This document shows, piece by piece, positions 21,104 through 32,849 of a stretch of 64,000 bases of DNA (position 1 is its first letter; each line of letters starts with the position of its first letter). The stretch spans positions 124,001 through 188,000 of the forward strand of contig NW_025955016.1 in the NCBI RefSeq assembly GCF_022376445.1, given 5' to 3'. The DNA is from Fomitopsis serialis (taxonomy: Eukaryota; Basidiomycota; Agaricomycetes; Polyporales; Fomitopsidaceae). The notes under the pieces were generated by a model. That model saw nothing but the letters and a program-made list of their open reading frames with translations. It made no database searches and was not told where the DNA came from. Position numbers and translations under genes: made by a program.

Positions 21104-22581
21104 TCAGCAGATGATGCACCCCGAATCGTGCTTCTTGAGACTGGCCTCCAACCTGATATTGAGTGAACCGTCCGGTTGGACGTAAGGGCCGTCTCTGCAT
21201 ACACAGGAGATGTCATCAGTGGTAGGCCTAGGATCGTGCAGAGATAATAAACGTACGATGAAAGGCAGTCGATGGCGAATGCCTCTTTGAACGACGCGCT
21301 CACTGAGTTCAGGCGGGGAGGCGCCATCAGCTGGTGACCGGACTTAAGACGTAGCCAGTTGGCGTCGTTGCCTTCGGATCGAGTGGCCGCGCTGTCCTTC
21401 GTGCATACTATGAACCCAGAGTCGACCCAAGCAGGTTGACTACCCTCGAGTAGCGAGATCGTAGCAACCCATGCTCCCGGCTTTGCGCCATGCCGCATTT
21501 TGCGGGCATTCTCGGCCGACGCGACATACACCTGAAGACCCCAGAGTCTACCTGCAAACAGAATTTAGTCAACACTGACTCAATGTATGGTCGCAGTAAC
21601 GGGCTCACCTCGGGCAATGAATTCGAGGCCAACATGCTTGAGCACGCGCATACGCTTCTGGAACATGAGGATGCGGAAGTGGCCGACGAACATGTCGTTC
21701 TCTCCGGGGAGCTCCTCCACGAAGACCTCATCTTCGGGCACCGCGCCGCTGAAGAGCACCTCGGCAGCACCAAAGAGCGGCGTCATGGCGCGCGAGCGCC
21801 GGATCCACTGGAACAGCTCTTGGTCAGGATTCTCGAGGCACGCGAGTCGTATGTCGGCGAGTGCGGTCTCGGTGAGCGGAGCAGCGCACGAGAGGAATGT
21901 CGCGAGCAGCTCATGAGTGAAGGTAGTCTGCGGACCAGGGCCGCACTTGACCACCGCCCAGTAGATCGGAGTGTGGCCCTCAATAGAGGGCTCCTGCAGC
22001 AAGGCAGCCAGCGAAAGGCCATACACGCGACACGCATCAGTGCACCCTTTCAGGACGAACTCTACGGATTGCTCCACGGCGAATTGTCTCGTTAGAAGAT
22101 CACGGAGGAAGCTGGACATGATCTCCGAGGCATCCAGCGTCACTGAGGTCACGCCGTTGGCCGACTTGATCGACCCGCGTTTGTCGCTCTTGTCGAACAA
22201 TGGAGCGGACGAGAGACGGATCGTGCTGTAGGGACGGGAGATCCGGTGGTCACCCTCTCGGTTCACAGACGAAGGGAGACTGAGTTCGCTGCGTGCGGGC
22301 CGGCTGGACGGTCGCTGCGGCAACGACGGTGTTACATCGCCGTCGGAAGAGCGATATCTGAGCGAAGGCCGGGAGACCGGAGGGGACAGAGAGGGAGGGG
22401 ATGTTGTATCCTCCTTGACGACGCCGACGTCAGTGGCAGTAAGCTCCGCGGAGACATAGTCGGCGTTCGGAGAGTACGGGTTGTAGGACGTAGATGCGGT
22501 CGGTTCGTACGCTGGAGGGGCGTCTTCGACCGGGACTGAGGGCAGGTCCTTGCTCAGGTGTTTGACGTTGATCAGGAGCAT
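21104..22581 (-). CDS. orphan family protein with PPxY and CaaX-like tail (paralogue 1)
   Basis: Three exons (22581-21609, 21551-21257, 21194-21104) sum to 452 residues. I do not recognise the family. Near the N-terminus is EDAPPAYEPT, a PPxY motif as bound by WW domains of Rsp5/Nedd4 ligases. Residues about 30-150 are Ser/Pro/Arg-rich and probably disordered. A conserved core includes LRDLLTRQFAVEQSVEF, EGHTPIYWAVVKC (ankyrin-like), LADIRLACLENPDQELFQW and FRILMFQKRMRVLKHVGLEF. A second conserved part has GAWVATISLLE and SASFKEAFAIDCLSS. The last residues are GCIIC, a CaaX-type prenylation signal. Membrane anchoring and ubiquitin-ligase binding are inferences. It lies 0.95 kb from its tandem paralogue and has the same intron positions. 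Confidence 0.75.
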
Positions 22582-23528
22582 TGCGGACGCACTGCTGGTG
22601 CGTATGGAGGACTAGGACTGGGACTGCGGCTGAAGGACTGCAGGTCAGTCCTAGATCCATGCGTACTGAATCGTGCATATGTACTCAATGTCTGGGGCCG
22701 GCATAGCTGCGCACAGCCTTCATCAGCATGCTGTCAGCCACTATAGCTGGTCAGCAGGATAAGCTTGAGTGAACATAGACGCGGGATAGACGTACCTGGG
22801 TGATGCCACGCACGCTTCTACGTGTGCATGTCTATCGAGGCAGTGCAGATCGCAGTTCGATAGCAGTGCGAATCGTATAAATTAGTGGTCATTGCTACAT
22901 ATCATCACCCGGAAGCGACGCCATCCATATGTACCGACGTCCAATAGACCCGTGTCCGCATGAACGTCCAGCGCTTGGAAGAACGAGGAAGGCGGAAGGA
23001 GGCGGCGAGCACTATCCGGGTGTAAGTACCTGCTCGAGAATGCGCAGCGTACCTTCCTGAACTGGTAACCGGAACCTGGCGCACTTTCTCGATATGACTC
23101 TGAGTCTCCCATACGTCCATTTGATGTCATGCATGCGCAGTCATCAATGTCGTACCAGCACGTCACTCGTGCTGAAACCCTCCAGAACGTCAATGTAAGC
23201 AGATGTGAGCAATAACCTTGACAGAGGACACACCGATGTATGCGAAACCGGCGCAGCGACGGTGAAAGCTCAAATTGTTCACATGACAGGCGAAGACTGC
23301 GGAACAATGATGTTGTAAGCGCGTCCCGACGTCCTACTCGTACACATACACGCCGAAGAAGTCCCAGATGAAGAAGTCTATGGTACAGGTATGAACACAA
23401 CTGAAAAGAAAACGGAATGTCAGGACACGGCGACTGATTATGCAGGGGGGAAGGCCTCACCATAATCCTAAGAGAGCGCGACGAAGAGGTCCGGAAAGAG
23501 GTGACAGGAGAATACAAAGGAAGGGCAT
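22582..23528. other. intergenic, no gene seen
   Basis: About 950 bp between the two tandem paralogues. It should hold the promoter of paralogue 1 and the terminator of paralogue 2. A 220-codon minus-strand open frame (22882-23544) has no coding features. Confidence 0.5.
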
Positions 23529-24869
23529 CTAACATATGACGCATTCTAGCCCAGGCTTGCCCAAACGCGCCTCTAGCGTAGCGTCCAACGAGCCGTCACT
23601 GCCGATGTACGGACTTCCACTGCGACTCTATCAACACCAAGCTCCCACTCAGTCATGATGATTCACACTCACTCGTACTGCAGACGGTCGGCGAAGGAGT
23701 TCTTCTTGAAGGATGCAGCAATGAAGTTCTCGTATGTGTCCGGCGCCAGGTCCTCCGCGCTCTTGAGCCGCACCTCAATCGGCGGCCTGCGCTCCGGGAC
23801 CCTCGCGCTTCGCAGGGGCGACTGCCCTGGCTGGCTCGAGGAAGCAGCGTCAGAGGAGTGCGTGGACACGTCCTGGATGACCAGACGCGAGTCGATCGCG
23901 GTGGGCGCGCTGTGCTCGAGCAGTGAGAGCGTGACGACCCAACTGCCAGGCTCTGCAATCGGGCGGAGCTTGTAGTTGTCCGCGGAGGCGATGAGGAATC
24001 TGAACGACCACAGCCTGCCTGTTAAGGTTGTGAGGACGGCTGTGGCAGGACCATGGCGCGGTATACTCACCTCGCGCGATGAACTCCAGACTGATGTGCT
24101 TCGAGACCCGCAGGCGCTGCTGGAACATCGGGATGCGGAAGCGCACGGCGAACGCGTCCTCCGACGCGATGTCCTCCACGTAGATCTCGTCGCGTGCGCA
24201 CGACGGGCTGAGCAGCATGTCGTCCTTCCCGCTCAAGGGCGCGAACGAGGGCGACTGCCGCAGCTGTTGGAAGAGGGCCTGGTCTGCCTTCTGCAGGCAT
24301 GCGAGCCGGATTTCAGAGAGGGCAACGGGTAAGAGCGGCGCGCCGAATGTGAGGAAGGCCCCAAGGACGTCGGTCGGCGAGTCGGTACTCAGCTCGACGC
24401 CCTTGCGACGCTTGATGACTGCCCAGTACATGGCAGAGTGACCCTCGACGCAGCGGTCCTGGAGGATCGAAGAGAGCGAGAGACGATAAGCATGGCACAC
24501 GTCGTCGCAGCTGGATAGAATGGATCGCGCAGGAGGCCCAGTATCCCCTCGCTTAATGAGCTCCCTTATGAGCCCGAGTACAGTCGCCCTAACCTCTGCT
24601 GCTGCGCGAGTACGTGCGGGGGAAGGTATCCACGCCCATATTCCTTCCGCACCCTTGCTGGGCGACGTGGGCGACTTCGACGAGACTGCCGAGGCCGGGG
24701 AAGTCGCCAGAAACGTGGAGGCGGATGGCGTACCAGGACTTAGTGCTGACTCTGTCTTCTCGTTCTTCACAGCCGGAGCGTCCGCCTGTGGTGGCAGGTC
24801 GTCGTACGCCGGAGGAGCATCGGGCGGCAGCTCGTCGTCGATCAAGGAAGGGGGGGAGGGGAGGATCAT
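23529..24869 (-). CDS. orphan family protein with PPxY and CaaX-like tail (paralogue 2)
   Basis: Three exons (24869-24071, 24018-23673, 23625-23529) sum to 413 residues. It matches paralogue 1 in order and phase: PPDAPPAYDDLP at the start (PPxY), a Ser/Pro-rich linker, RATVLGLIRELIKRG, EGHSAMYWAVIKRR, LSEIRLACLQKADQALFQQL, FRIPMFQQRLRVSKHISLEF, intron, GSWVVTLSLLEHSAP, AASFKKNSFADRLQY, intron, and a last exon ending GLECVIC. The final exon would be missed by simple gene calling because an in-frame stop lies just inside the intron. The C-terminal CaaX-type box in both copies supports its use. Function unknown. Confidence 0.75.
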
Positions 24870-25905
24870 GGTACGCCTTGGCCGTACGTGTTCGGCGCGG
24901 AGAGGTAAGTACCTGACGAGAGGAGTACGTGGCGGTCAAATGAACAGACTAGTACACGCTGCGCAACACAAGGTCACTTACGGAAAGGGGCTGCGGTCAA
25001 GCAATCGCAGATAGACGCGGCTCCGAGGGCTGTGCGGGAGTCATCCGTCCCCATGCTTCAGCTTCTACAGCTTCAGCCTCAGTTGTCGATATGATCGTGT
25101 AGTTGGTCCTACGGGCTGTGTTTCCGGACAGTAGTAAGTAGCCAGCGGAGAGGAATAGACCAATGCACGCACGTAAGTACCCCATATTATTCACTTGCGG
25201 TCGTCCTATCATCAGATGCACACGCACTCGCGGGGACATGGTCGACCAGGGAAATCAGTGTAAGAGCCCGTTTGCGAGAGTAATGCGTTGTTGCTCGACG
25301 TTAGAGCATGAGGTCGAGAGTACAGGGTCGGAAGTCGCATGCATCACAGTTGATAATAGTAAACATTACTGTGAAGTATCGTAACCTGGTAAGTAACCTT
25401 CTCTTATACCACCTCTTGTGCCGTCATCGATTCATCCCTCAATCAAGTTCTTTTCACTGACAAGCTACAAATCAAGCTCGTTGCCCCCGTGTCGATACCG
25501 GTATGACACGAAGTTTCTAAGTAACATGCGAAGCCGACCTCGTTCAAACCCCAACTTGAACCGGGCCGATCCCAAACAGCCTAATCCAGCCTCCATGCAC
25601 GAACTCGTAAGCAGGCACTTGGAGATGTAGATATCCGGGTTCGGAATAGTATGTTGATCTATCAGGTAAGGAAACATTCGCGGTGTCCGTGCGCAGGCGT
25701 AGATAGTGATGCGATATCTGAGTATCTGAGGCGGACGTTGTGCGGTTTGCAGCAACTTGAAGCTCTAGGGACGGATCCGGTGACGTGCACAGTCAGTGAA
25801 GCCTAAGGAAAATCGTGAGCATATGTTCCATCCGATCGTTCAGCCACGGAACGAATGCCAATCGTGACGGGCAGAAATATTACTCACCTGGGTTCCATCG
25901 TTGAT
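24870..25905. other. intergenic, no gene seen
   Basis: About 1 kb. Short open frames only, no domain, no obvious repeat. Contains the promoter of paralogue 2. Confidence 0.5.
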
Positions 25906-26994
25906 TTATGACATCCAGCCATGGACCTCGACACCCATGACCTTCGGGAGTCGTCGCCATACTTCTTCTTGCTCGCCAATAGCTCTCCCTTGTACCATTT
26001 CATAGCAGCAACCACAGAGCGACTTGCAGGATTGGCTTGTCAGGATGTATGGTACCCAATCACCAAGACTTGAGCAAATATCCAAACCAGCCCGGTGATT
26101 CACCAGACGTTGGAAAAGACCCAGGATATGCGCAGTGCAGGACTCCTGAGATAGACATGAGATATGGGCGACAGGGGTGAATATCCGGGCAGCAGAGACC
26201 ACGTTGTCGTAGGCGAGTGTCTTCCGCGCTTCGAGACACTTCATGACGTCCCCTGGTGCGAGCCGCTCAACCGTGCCGTTCTCTTGCATGACCCCGTTCA
26301 TGATGTCCTGGATTTCGAGTTGGCAGCACATATATAGGGCTACGGGAAGCATGCTTGTTGTCTCCGTAAGACGAGCGATGTTCACCGCGGCGACTGCATC
26401 CTTCCGGTCGAAGGTCATGAGGTGGGTGTGCATGTTTTCATCAGCTCTAATCCAGATGTACAGATTGTCGCTGAAGCAGGACTGCACGCGACACAGAGCG
26501 TCGTCTAGCATATCCTTGATTCCATACTTGTGAGCGAGGCGAGCAAGAGCTACAACCGTAGTACATGGGAGCGTTTCGTTGTGTCGATTGTATCTGCCAC
26601 GGCGTTCGTCAGAAACCATGGCTCTTCACAGTGGGTCACAGAAGCAGAAGTCAGGAATGCGAACGCACTTCTTGTCCACGAAGAGGTCGCGCAGAAAGTG
26701 ACGCAATTCGTCTGGATGGTCCGTAAGATGTATGACCGGGCAGCCATCGAGTTGTTCCACAGACTCCGGCTGCGGGACAGAAAACATGTCGGCGAAGATT
26801 TCAGAGTGCAATGCCAGAAGCCCTCGGTAGACGCGAAAGGCAACACCGCCAGCCAGCAACATGATGTTCCCGTCATCGAACCAAACAACTTGATCCCGCT
26901 TGATATCTTCCGATGTTGGTCTGGGTGTGTCTCCGTCCTCCGACGCGTCTGCGCGCGCGCGTTTCAACCGCGGACCGCAAGCGCTCTCTTGCAT
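25906..26994 (-). CDS. BTB/POZ domain protein (group A, copy 2)
   Basis: Two exons (26994-26669, 26593-25906) sum to 337 residues from MQESACGPRLKRARAD. An ATG at 27057 would add 21 residues, but the MQ start matches the copy at 31217. The BTB fold has QVVWFDDGNIMLLAGG, FRVYRGLLALHSEIFADMF and GCPVIHLTDHPDELRHFL. The C-terminal helical part has ALARLAHKYGIKDMLDDAL and RLTETTSMLPVALYMCCQLE, and a Cys pair (CKSLCGCCYE). The leader has a basic run (RLKRARAD). The intron is in the same place and phase as in the other copies. A dimerisation or adaptor role is known for BTB proteins generally; nothing more can be said. Confidence 0.82.
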
Positions 26995-27505
26995 GAAGGT
27001 ACCGTGAAGGTATGATGACCTCGCCTGGTGTATTAGTTTGGACTCTTCAAAGTCCAAATATCATGATGTGAGAGTCTTACTTACTATACTTTTAGACCAA
27101 TCCCGATCTCAAGCTTGCGAGCACAATAGTCTCCGTTGCTGACCAAAATACGAGCACAAGTGTTCGAATTCGCGATGCTCAATTTGGTAAGTGGGTCAAT
27201 GAGTACGACTTTACCACGATCTCGTGATGCGATGTATTCGGCTACACGGACCAGACTCAAGTCACTGACACTCAACGCCTTGGACGCGTCGGGTTGAACT
27301 TCGTTCGTCAGTGATTCCTTGGGTCTGCGTGTTGATCAGTCTGAAGGTGACTCGTTCGTCGAGGTCAGTGATAATCCATTATCAAGCTGGAATCCTCATG
27401 CTTATTCCAGTAATTGACGCATGCATTGAAGTAGTGTCTCGGCGCTGGCCTGTACGACGGCATACCTACACTAATTCCCAGCGGGGAAGCATTCATTGAA
27501 GTTCC
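26995..27505. promoter_or_regulatory. divergent promoter region, BTB / F-box genes
   Basis: About 500 bp between a minus-strand BTB gene and a plus-strand F-box gene. No coding sequence or clear TATA box. Confidence 0.4.
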
Positions 27506-29195
27506 ATGGTGCATCGGGCCCTTACCATTCCGGAGCTCATTCACTTGATAGTCAATAACGTGCCACTGGGCGACGACGGCTGGCCGAGTTCTGACTGGCG
27601 GAGTCCTGACCTACCGACACTCCAGGCGTTGGCGCTCACATGCCGCGCTTTCCATGAACCTGCCCTGGACGTTCTATGGTCTCTTCAGGAGGGCTTGAGC
27701 CATCTTGTCGAATGTTTGCCGACAGACTTGTGGACGATATTAGATGATCGTCATGGGACTCTAGTGAGTCGGTGGTTATTCTGCATCTTCGAAGACTGAC
27801 TGAGCTCCCGTTTGTATCCAGACGCTCAACGAGCCAACGAGGCCCACGACACATCAGGACTGGGAACGCCTGGAGTTCTATGCTCGGCGTGTGCGGTCAT
27901 TACGGTATGGCCCACGGAAGTCTCCACTCAATCCATACCTGAGGATGTCTCGTGTTCTCTCGGGGAAGCTCTTTCGCTGGCTTTTATCGTCGAGCCCTTC
28001 CCACCACTTGCTTCCCAGACTGCGATTCCTCGAGTGGTATGGCTCGGACATCCCGTTCGATTATGTCGACTCCGCACATATGCTCTTCGGTCCACAGCTC
28101 TATATGCTGGACATTGGGTCGTGTCTTCAGATGTTGGTGCACCTTCATCGACGTTCACCCGACATTCAGGACCTCCATATTCATCCGGACGGAAACGGAG
28201 GCCCAGACTCGGACCATCAACCTATTCCTCGCGATATCCTTACTTCGTTGACACCCCTTAGGTCTCTCACTCTGGAGTCGTTCTCACCTTTCGACATCGA
28301 CGTCCTCGCTGGATTATCGACACTACCGCACCTCACGGAGGTGAAAATTGTGATTGCGACGATCACGCGGCAAGACAAACGCAGTCTCTTGGAGACGGAC
28401 TATCCCGCTGCCCAGAGCCTCGAGTTCCGTGCTCTGAAGAGTATCACTCTGGTGCTCTCGTTCATGACAGAGCTCAGTACGATCCTATCGGTCTGTCGCT
28501 TCCCCCGACTGCGGCGACTAAACCTGACATCGTTTTGGGGCTCCGAACCACACGCATTCGATGAAATGCTTCAAGTGATCCATGACTGCTGTTCTCATGG
28601 TGTGCTGGAGACGATCCAGATACACACCGTGCCTGGTCAACTCACACATCTCGAGGAGGGAATACAAGTTATCACCGCGACGTCTTTGAGTCGCCTATGC
28701 GCTTTCCGTCGTATGCGCAAGATCTGGCTTCTCACGGAGATGTACATCGCCCTCGACGATTATCTCCTCGAGGAGATGGCCATGGCATGGCCCTGTTTGG
28801 AGTCCCTGCGGTTCCAGAGCATGGCCGAGGATTCCTGGTTAATCCAGAACGCGGCGACACTGGAGGGTTTAGTGCCACTCGCCAGGTACTGCCCCTCGCT
28901 GAAGTCGCTCACGATCGACGTGGATCCATCCGACACCTTCATCTCGCCTCACGCGGAACCGGGTGGGGGTCATTGCAATCGAGTCCTCCGATCCATCGAC
29001 TTCAAGCAGCCATTTGCAACGGATATATATAACGTCGCTGAAATTGGGGCGTTCTTATATGCAATTTTTCCGAACCTTCAGGCGATCAACGAGTACGACA
29101 GCACAATGACAAGCGATTGTTGGAGGCTGGTGGAGAACACGGTCCATGTATTGCGGAAAGTTTCACAGTGGCCAAGGAATGCTGGTGAGTCGTAG
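27506..29195 (+). CDS. F-box / leucine-rich-like protein
   Basis: Two exons (27506-27763, 27822-29195) sum to 543 residues. The N-terminus is an agaricomycete-type F-box: MVHRALTIPELIHLIVNNV ... TLQALALTCRAFHEPALDVLW. The rest has irregular leucine-rich repeats (LTPLRSLTLESFSPFDID, FRALKSITLVLSFMTEL, FPRLRRLNLTSFWG, ARYCPSLKSLTIDVD, IFPNLQAINEY). F-box proteins connect substrates to SCF ubiquitin ligases through Skp1; the repeats are the likely substrate side. It sits between BTB genes, which serve the parallel Cullin-3 ligases, but that proximity may be chance. Confidence 0.88.
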
Positions 29196-29264
29196 AAGAC
29201 TGGAGATGTACATATACCCGTGGTCGTAGTGCAGTAAGAATGCCGGTGCTACTCAGAGCCTCCA

Positions 29265-29840
29265 TTATGACAATAAGTACAAGAATTGCAACCAGTCTTG
29301 CCACATTGAACTTTGCGGGAAGTACGTGATCACAGGCGAAGACATTGAGTGCCAGACAGTCGCAGTCAGATACCAGTGAGGTGCTGTATCCAGGACCTGG
29401 TGTGGGATATATGGCGAGGTACCGATATCGCGTATGATACGTATACTTTGTTGGCATTTGTCCGCGCCGCATTGCGATGATGGGTCGAAAATCTTCAAGG
29501 TATTGGAGATCGCTTTCTGCAGTATTGCTTGGCGGGCATTGACGCACTTCACAATGTCCGATGGACACAGGCACTCGAGTGACCCGTCGATCCGAGGGGC
29601 GCCATGGAGGAGGGTTTCCGCGTCGAGGGTGCAGCAAGAATACAGAGCGACGGGAAGCATAGAGTCGGTTCCGGTGAGTCGCGCGATGTTAACAGCAGCA
29701 ATGGCATCGGTATCGCGATACTTCATGACTGTACTGCCACCACGCCGTGATGCCTCCCAGGCTGTCTGCTCGGTGCAAAAACATGATTTCATTCTCTTGA
29801 GCTGGGCGTCGCGTATACTACTTCAATTTCAATTTGCATG
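29265..29840 (-). pseudogene. BTB/POZ gene fragment (group B), C-terminal part only
   Basis: An open stretch with MKSCFCTEQTAWEASRRGG, DTDAIAAVNIARLTGTDS, MLPVALYSCCTLDAETLL and GSLECLCPSDIVKCVNAR follows the second exon of the group B gene at 32850. The BTB fold itself is absent. The upstream KYQIE-like part is out of frame, and the end runs into unrelated sequence. The open frame (175 codons) may still be transcribed. Confidence 0.75.
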
Positions 29841-30078
29841 ATTAAAAATGTACAGAATCCCCTCAGTCGTATCAGCACGAGAACTTCTGGGCATAGAACG
29901 CTGTTGCGATTGAAGCACATGCGCAATGAACACCAGCCGGTCGAATGGACTGAAAGCGGAAAACGGTGGATGATCCTTGAGACGAACGGAAATCGGGTGA
30001 GTGGTCAGTACATCAAAGTCTCACTGGCCAAGTCTTCAAAGTGCGGACTACTGGGGCACTCACTCTTCAGGTCAGCTC

Positions 30079-31040
30079 TCAGCCCTCTGGCTCTGCTAAT
30101 CCCAGGAATTGTAGAAACTCACCCCGAACCTTTTTGCGCAGCTGCCGCTCCAATGCCTCCCCAAGGAGTTTCGCGCACCTGCAACGCAAGTGTTCCTCCC
30201 GTTGCAAAGCGACCATTAAGTCGTGATACACTGTATCGTAGACTCTGTGTGGGCATTTCGGCGAGGTACCGATCTCGCGTATGATACCGTATACGGATGC
30301 TTGGTTGGCATTCATTCGCGCGGCATTGCAATGATGGATTAGGGAGGTTGCAAATCTCCGGAGTCTTGGAGATCACTTTCTTGACACACTTCACGATGTC
30401 CGACAGACTCAGACACTAAAGTGGTCCGTCGACCCGAGAAGCGCCAGCGACTGGAGGAGGGTTTCGCATCGAGGGCGCAGCAAGAACACAGCGACAGATA
30501 TCACAGAGTCGATCCGGTGAGTCGCGTGATGATGACAGTAGCAATCGCATCGGTGTCGCGCTACTTCAAGATGTTACTGCCGCCATGTCGTGATGCTTCC
30601 CAGGCTGTCCGCTCGGTGCAGAGACACAACTGCATTCTCTTCAGCGGACGTCGCGTGTAATCGTATTTGATGCTTGTGAGATAGTCGGAAGACAACGCGA
30701 AATCGAAGCGTTCGTCAGGGCAGTAGACACTGTCAAGATACCCCGTCAGCATATGCATGTTCACTAGTACATGATATGCCTGACCTTTGTCCGAAAAGCA
30801 CGCAGACGATGGCGCGGCTTTTCGGAATGGTCCATAAGGTGGACGACACGGTATTCATCCATTGTCTCTCCAGACGTCGGCTGAGGGATCGTGAACAGGT
30901 CGCAAAACACCTCAGAGTTGTGAGCCGGTACTTAGCTCCCGGTATCCCATAAAGGCACGTACCTGCCTCGCATGATTCCTCGTCGCGTGTGAGCGCAGAG
31001 GTCTGCGTTCCTGCACTACAACGTCTATGGTTGCACACGA
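30079..31040 (-). pseudogene. BTB/POZ gene, heavily decayed (group B)
   Basis: Pieces of a full-length group B gene in changing frames: NSEVFCDLFTIPQPT, YRVVHLMDHSEKPRHRL, CPDERFDFAL, MQLCLCTERTAWEASRHGG, RDTDAIA, VKKVISKTPEI. Several stops and frameshifts separate them. It is most similar to the fragment at 29265 (same ERTAWEASR block), so the two may derive from one tandem duplication. Confidence 0.72.
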
Positions 31041-31216
31041 CACGGCTGAGAATGGTTCAGCCGCAAGAGGTCGTTGGGTCGCGGTCGGCGTACAATAGGT
31101 AAGTTACATCTCATTCTCGACCAGCACAGTGCTACCCATGTATGTCGTGGTGTCCTGGGCGTCTCAGGACCATTATGGAGACGCACTTCTACGAGCTGGA
31201 TCGCGAACTAGAACGA

Positions 31217-32267
31217 TTAAGCAATCAAGTTCAAGGTCTTCGAGAGCGAAGTCCATGCTGCTAAGCGTAACTCGCGCGCGTGCTCCAGTATGGCTGCCTG
31301 GCAGTTAGGGCAGAGGGAATGGTAGCTACCTGACAACTCCTTGTTGCGAAAGTAAGGGTCCCAGTCCGCGAGGTATGCGTAGTCCTCTACTCCGTCGGTG
31401 TCGAAGGTTATATGAGTGTCGGCAAGGTTCCTCCGCATCAACTCGCAGTCGGAGTGCCTCGTGCACCCGTGCGGGGTAGTCGTAAAGAGGGTGTATGCGG
31501 AGACGATGTTGTCATGGAGGAGGGTTCTCCGTGCGTTGAGACACCTTAGCATGTCTTCCTGCGTTAGCCGCTCGGTTGTGCCGTCTTCCCGCGTGACGCC
31601 GTTCACTATCTCCTCAGTATCGAGTTGGCAACACGTATATAGGGCGGAAGGCAACATCGAATACGTGTCCGTAAGTCGCGCGATGCTGACGGCGGCGATG
31701 GCGTCTGTGTCGACGTACGACATGGAGGCACTGCCCATGCCAACGTCGGCTTCCGACCAGACATCGAGGTCATCGCTGAAGCAGGACTTCATGCGTTCGA
31801 GCGCGTCGTCCCGCAAGTGCTCCATGCCATACTTGTGCGCGAGGCGGACGATAGACGCGACAACGGTGAATGGCAATTGCTCGTCATGCCGATAAAACCT
31901 GGAATACACTGATCAGGGATGCCGTCGCATTACACGCGATGCAAACATACCTTTGACCGACGAATAAAGCACGAAGAAGATGCCGCAAGTCGTCTGGCCT
32001 GTCTTCGAGTTGAATGACTGGACACCCATCGAATGTATCCGCGATCACGGGCTGCGGGACAGAGAATAGTCCGTCGAACACTTCGGAGTTTTGGGACAGA
32101 GTGCCTTGGTAGACGCGAAACGCTACACCGCCGGCTTGTAGGACGACGTTGCCATCCCTGAACCAGAACTGTTCGTCGCGTGTCGCCTCCTGTTCAACAG
32201 ACATGTGGTCTGCCGCGTTCTCGGTGTTCCGCGATCCTGAAAGCGAATGTTCGAGAGTATCCTGCAT
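31217..32267 (-). CDS. BTB/POZ domain protein (group A, copy 3)
   Basis: Two exons (32267-31951, 31898-31217) sum to 332 residues starting MQDTLEHSLSGS; an upstream in-frame ATG at 32390 is possible. The BTB part has EQFWFRDGNVVLQAGG, FRVYQGTLSQNSEVFDGLF and GCPVIQLEDRPDDLRHLL. The second exon has IVRLAHKYGMEHLRDDAL, ERMKSCFSDDLDVWSEAD and LCPNCQAAILEHAREL. It is very close to the gene at 7483 (almost all core blocks shared), although 24 kb apart, which points to recent duplication or conversion. No BTB partner domain (Kelch, MATH) is present. Confidence 0.85.
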
Positions 32268-32849
32268 GAGTGCCCCGTGCCAGTGATACAAGCGTCGGAT
32301 CGCCGAGACACGAAGTGCAAGCTGACGTTCGCAGGGTGTTGAAGGTGCCCGTCGCGACTGTCGCGACTCCGGCGTGATGTCGAGGAGCAACAGTTAGTAG
32401 ATCTCGATCTCTGATCATGATCTGACCGGGGGCCTGGTCCGGGGCTCTCCTCCGGAGCCACTGAGCCTTGAATTGACCGCGACAGCGAGCTCAAGCTGAA
32501 GGCAACATACCGCTAACCAACCGTCAACAGTCTATAAGTATGAATGTCGTGAACCTCGAACGCCTGGGTGCGACCGCCCGTAAATAGAGATCGGTATACG
32601 ATTGCTCAGCGCACTGCCCGCAGATCTGTGTAGAAACGTAACTTGCAGACTACAACTACATCCACTCACGAGTTCAAATAGCTAACCACACTCTCAAGCC
32701 CGTGATCCAAAAAATGAACACATATATCGTGACACCACCATATATATATGAAGTCCCTGCGATGAGTTGGGTTGTGCTAGGTTAGGACACTTCATGGACA
32801 CGACGATCATGGGTTCGGTTGCTTACCACGCAGCGGGGACGTGCATAAG
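32268..32849. promoter_or_regulatory. intergenic between two BTB genes
   Basis: About 580 bp with a TA-rich run near 32738-32749. Both flanking genes are on the minus strand. No coding sequence is seen. Confidence 0.35.

Noticed and set aside
22882..23544. 220-codon minus-strand frame
   Set aside because: It overlaps the real last exon of paralogue 2 in another frame and has no coding pattern.
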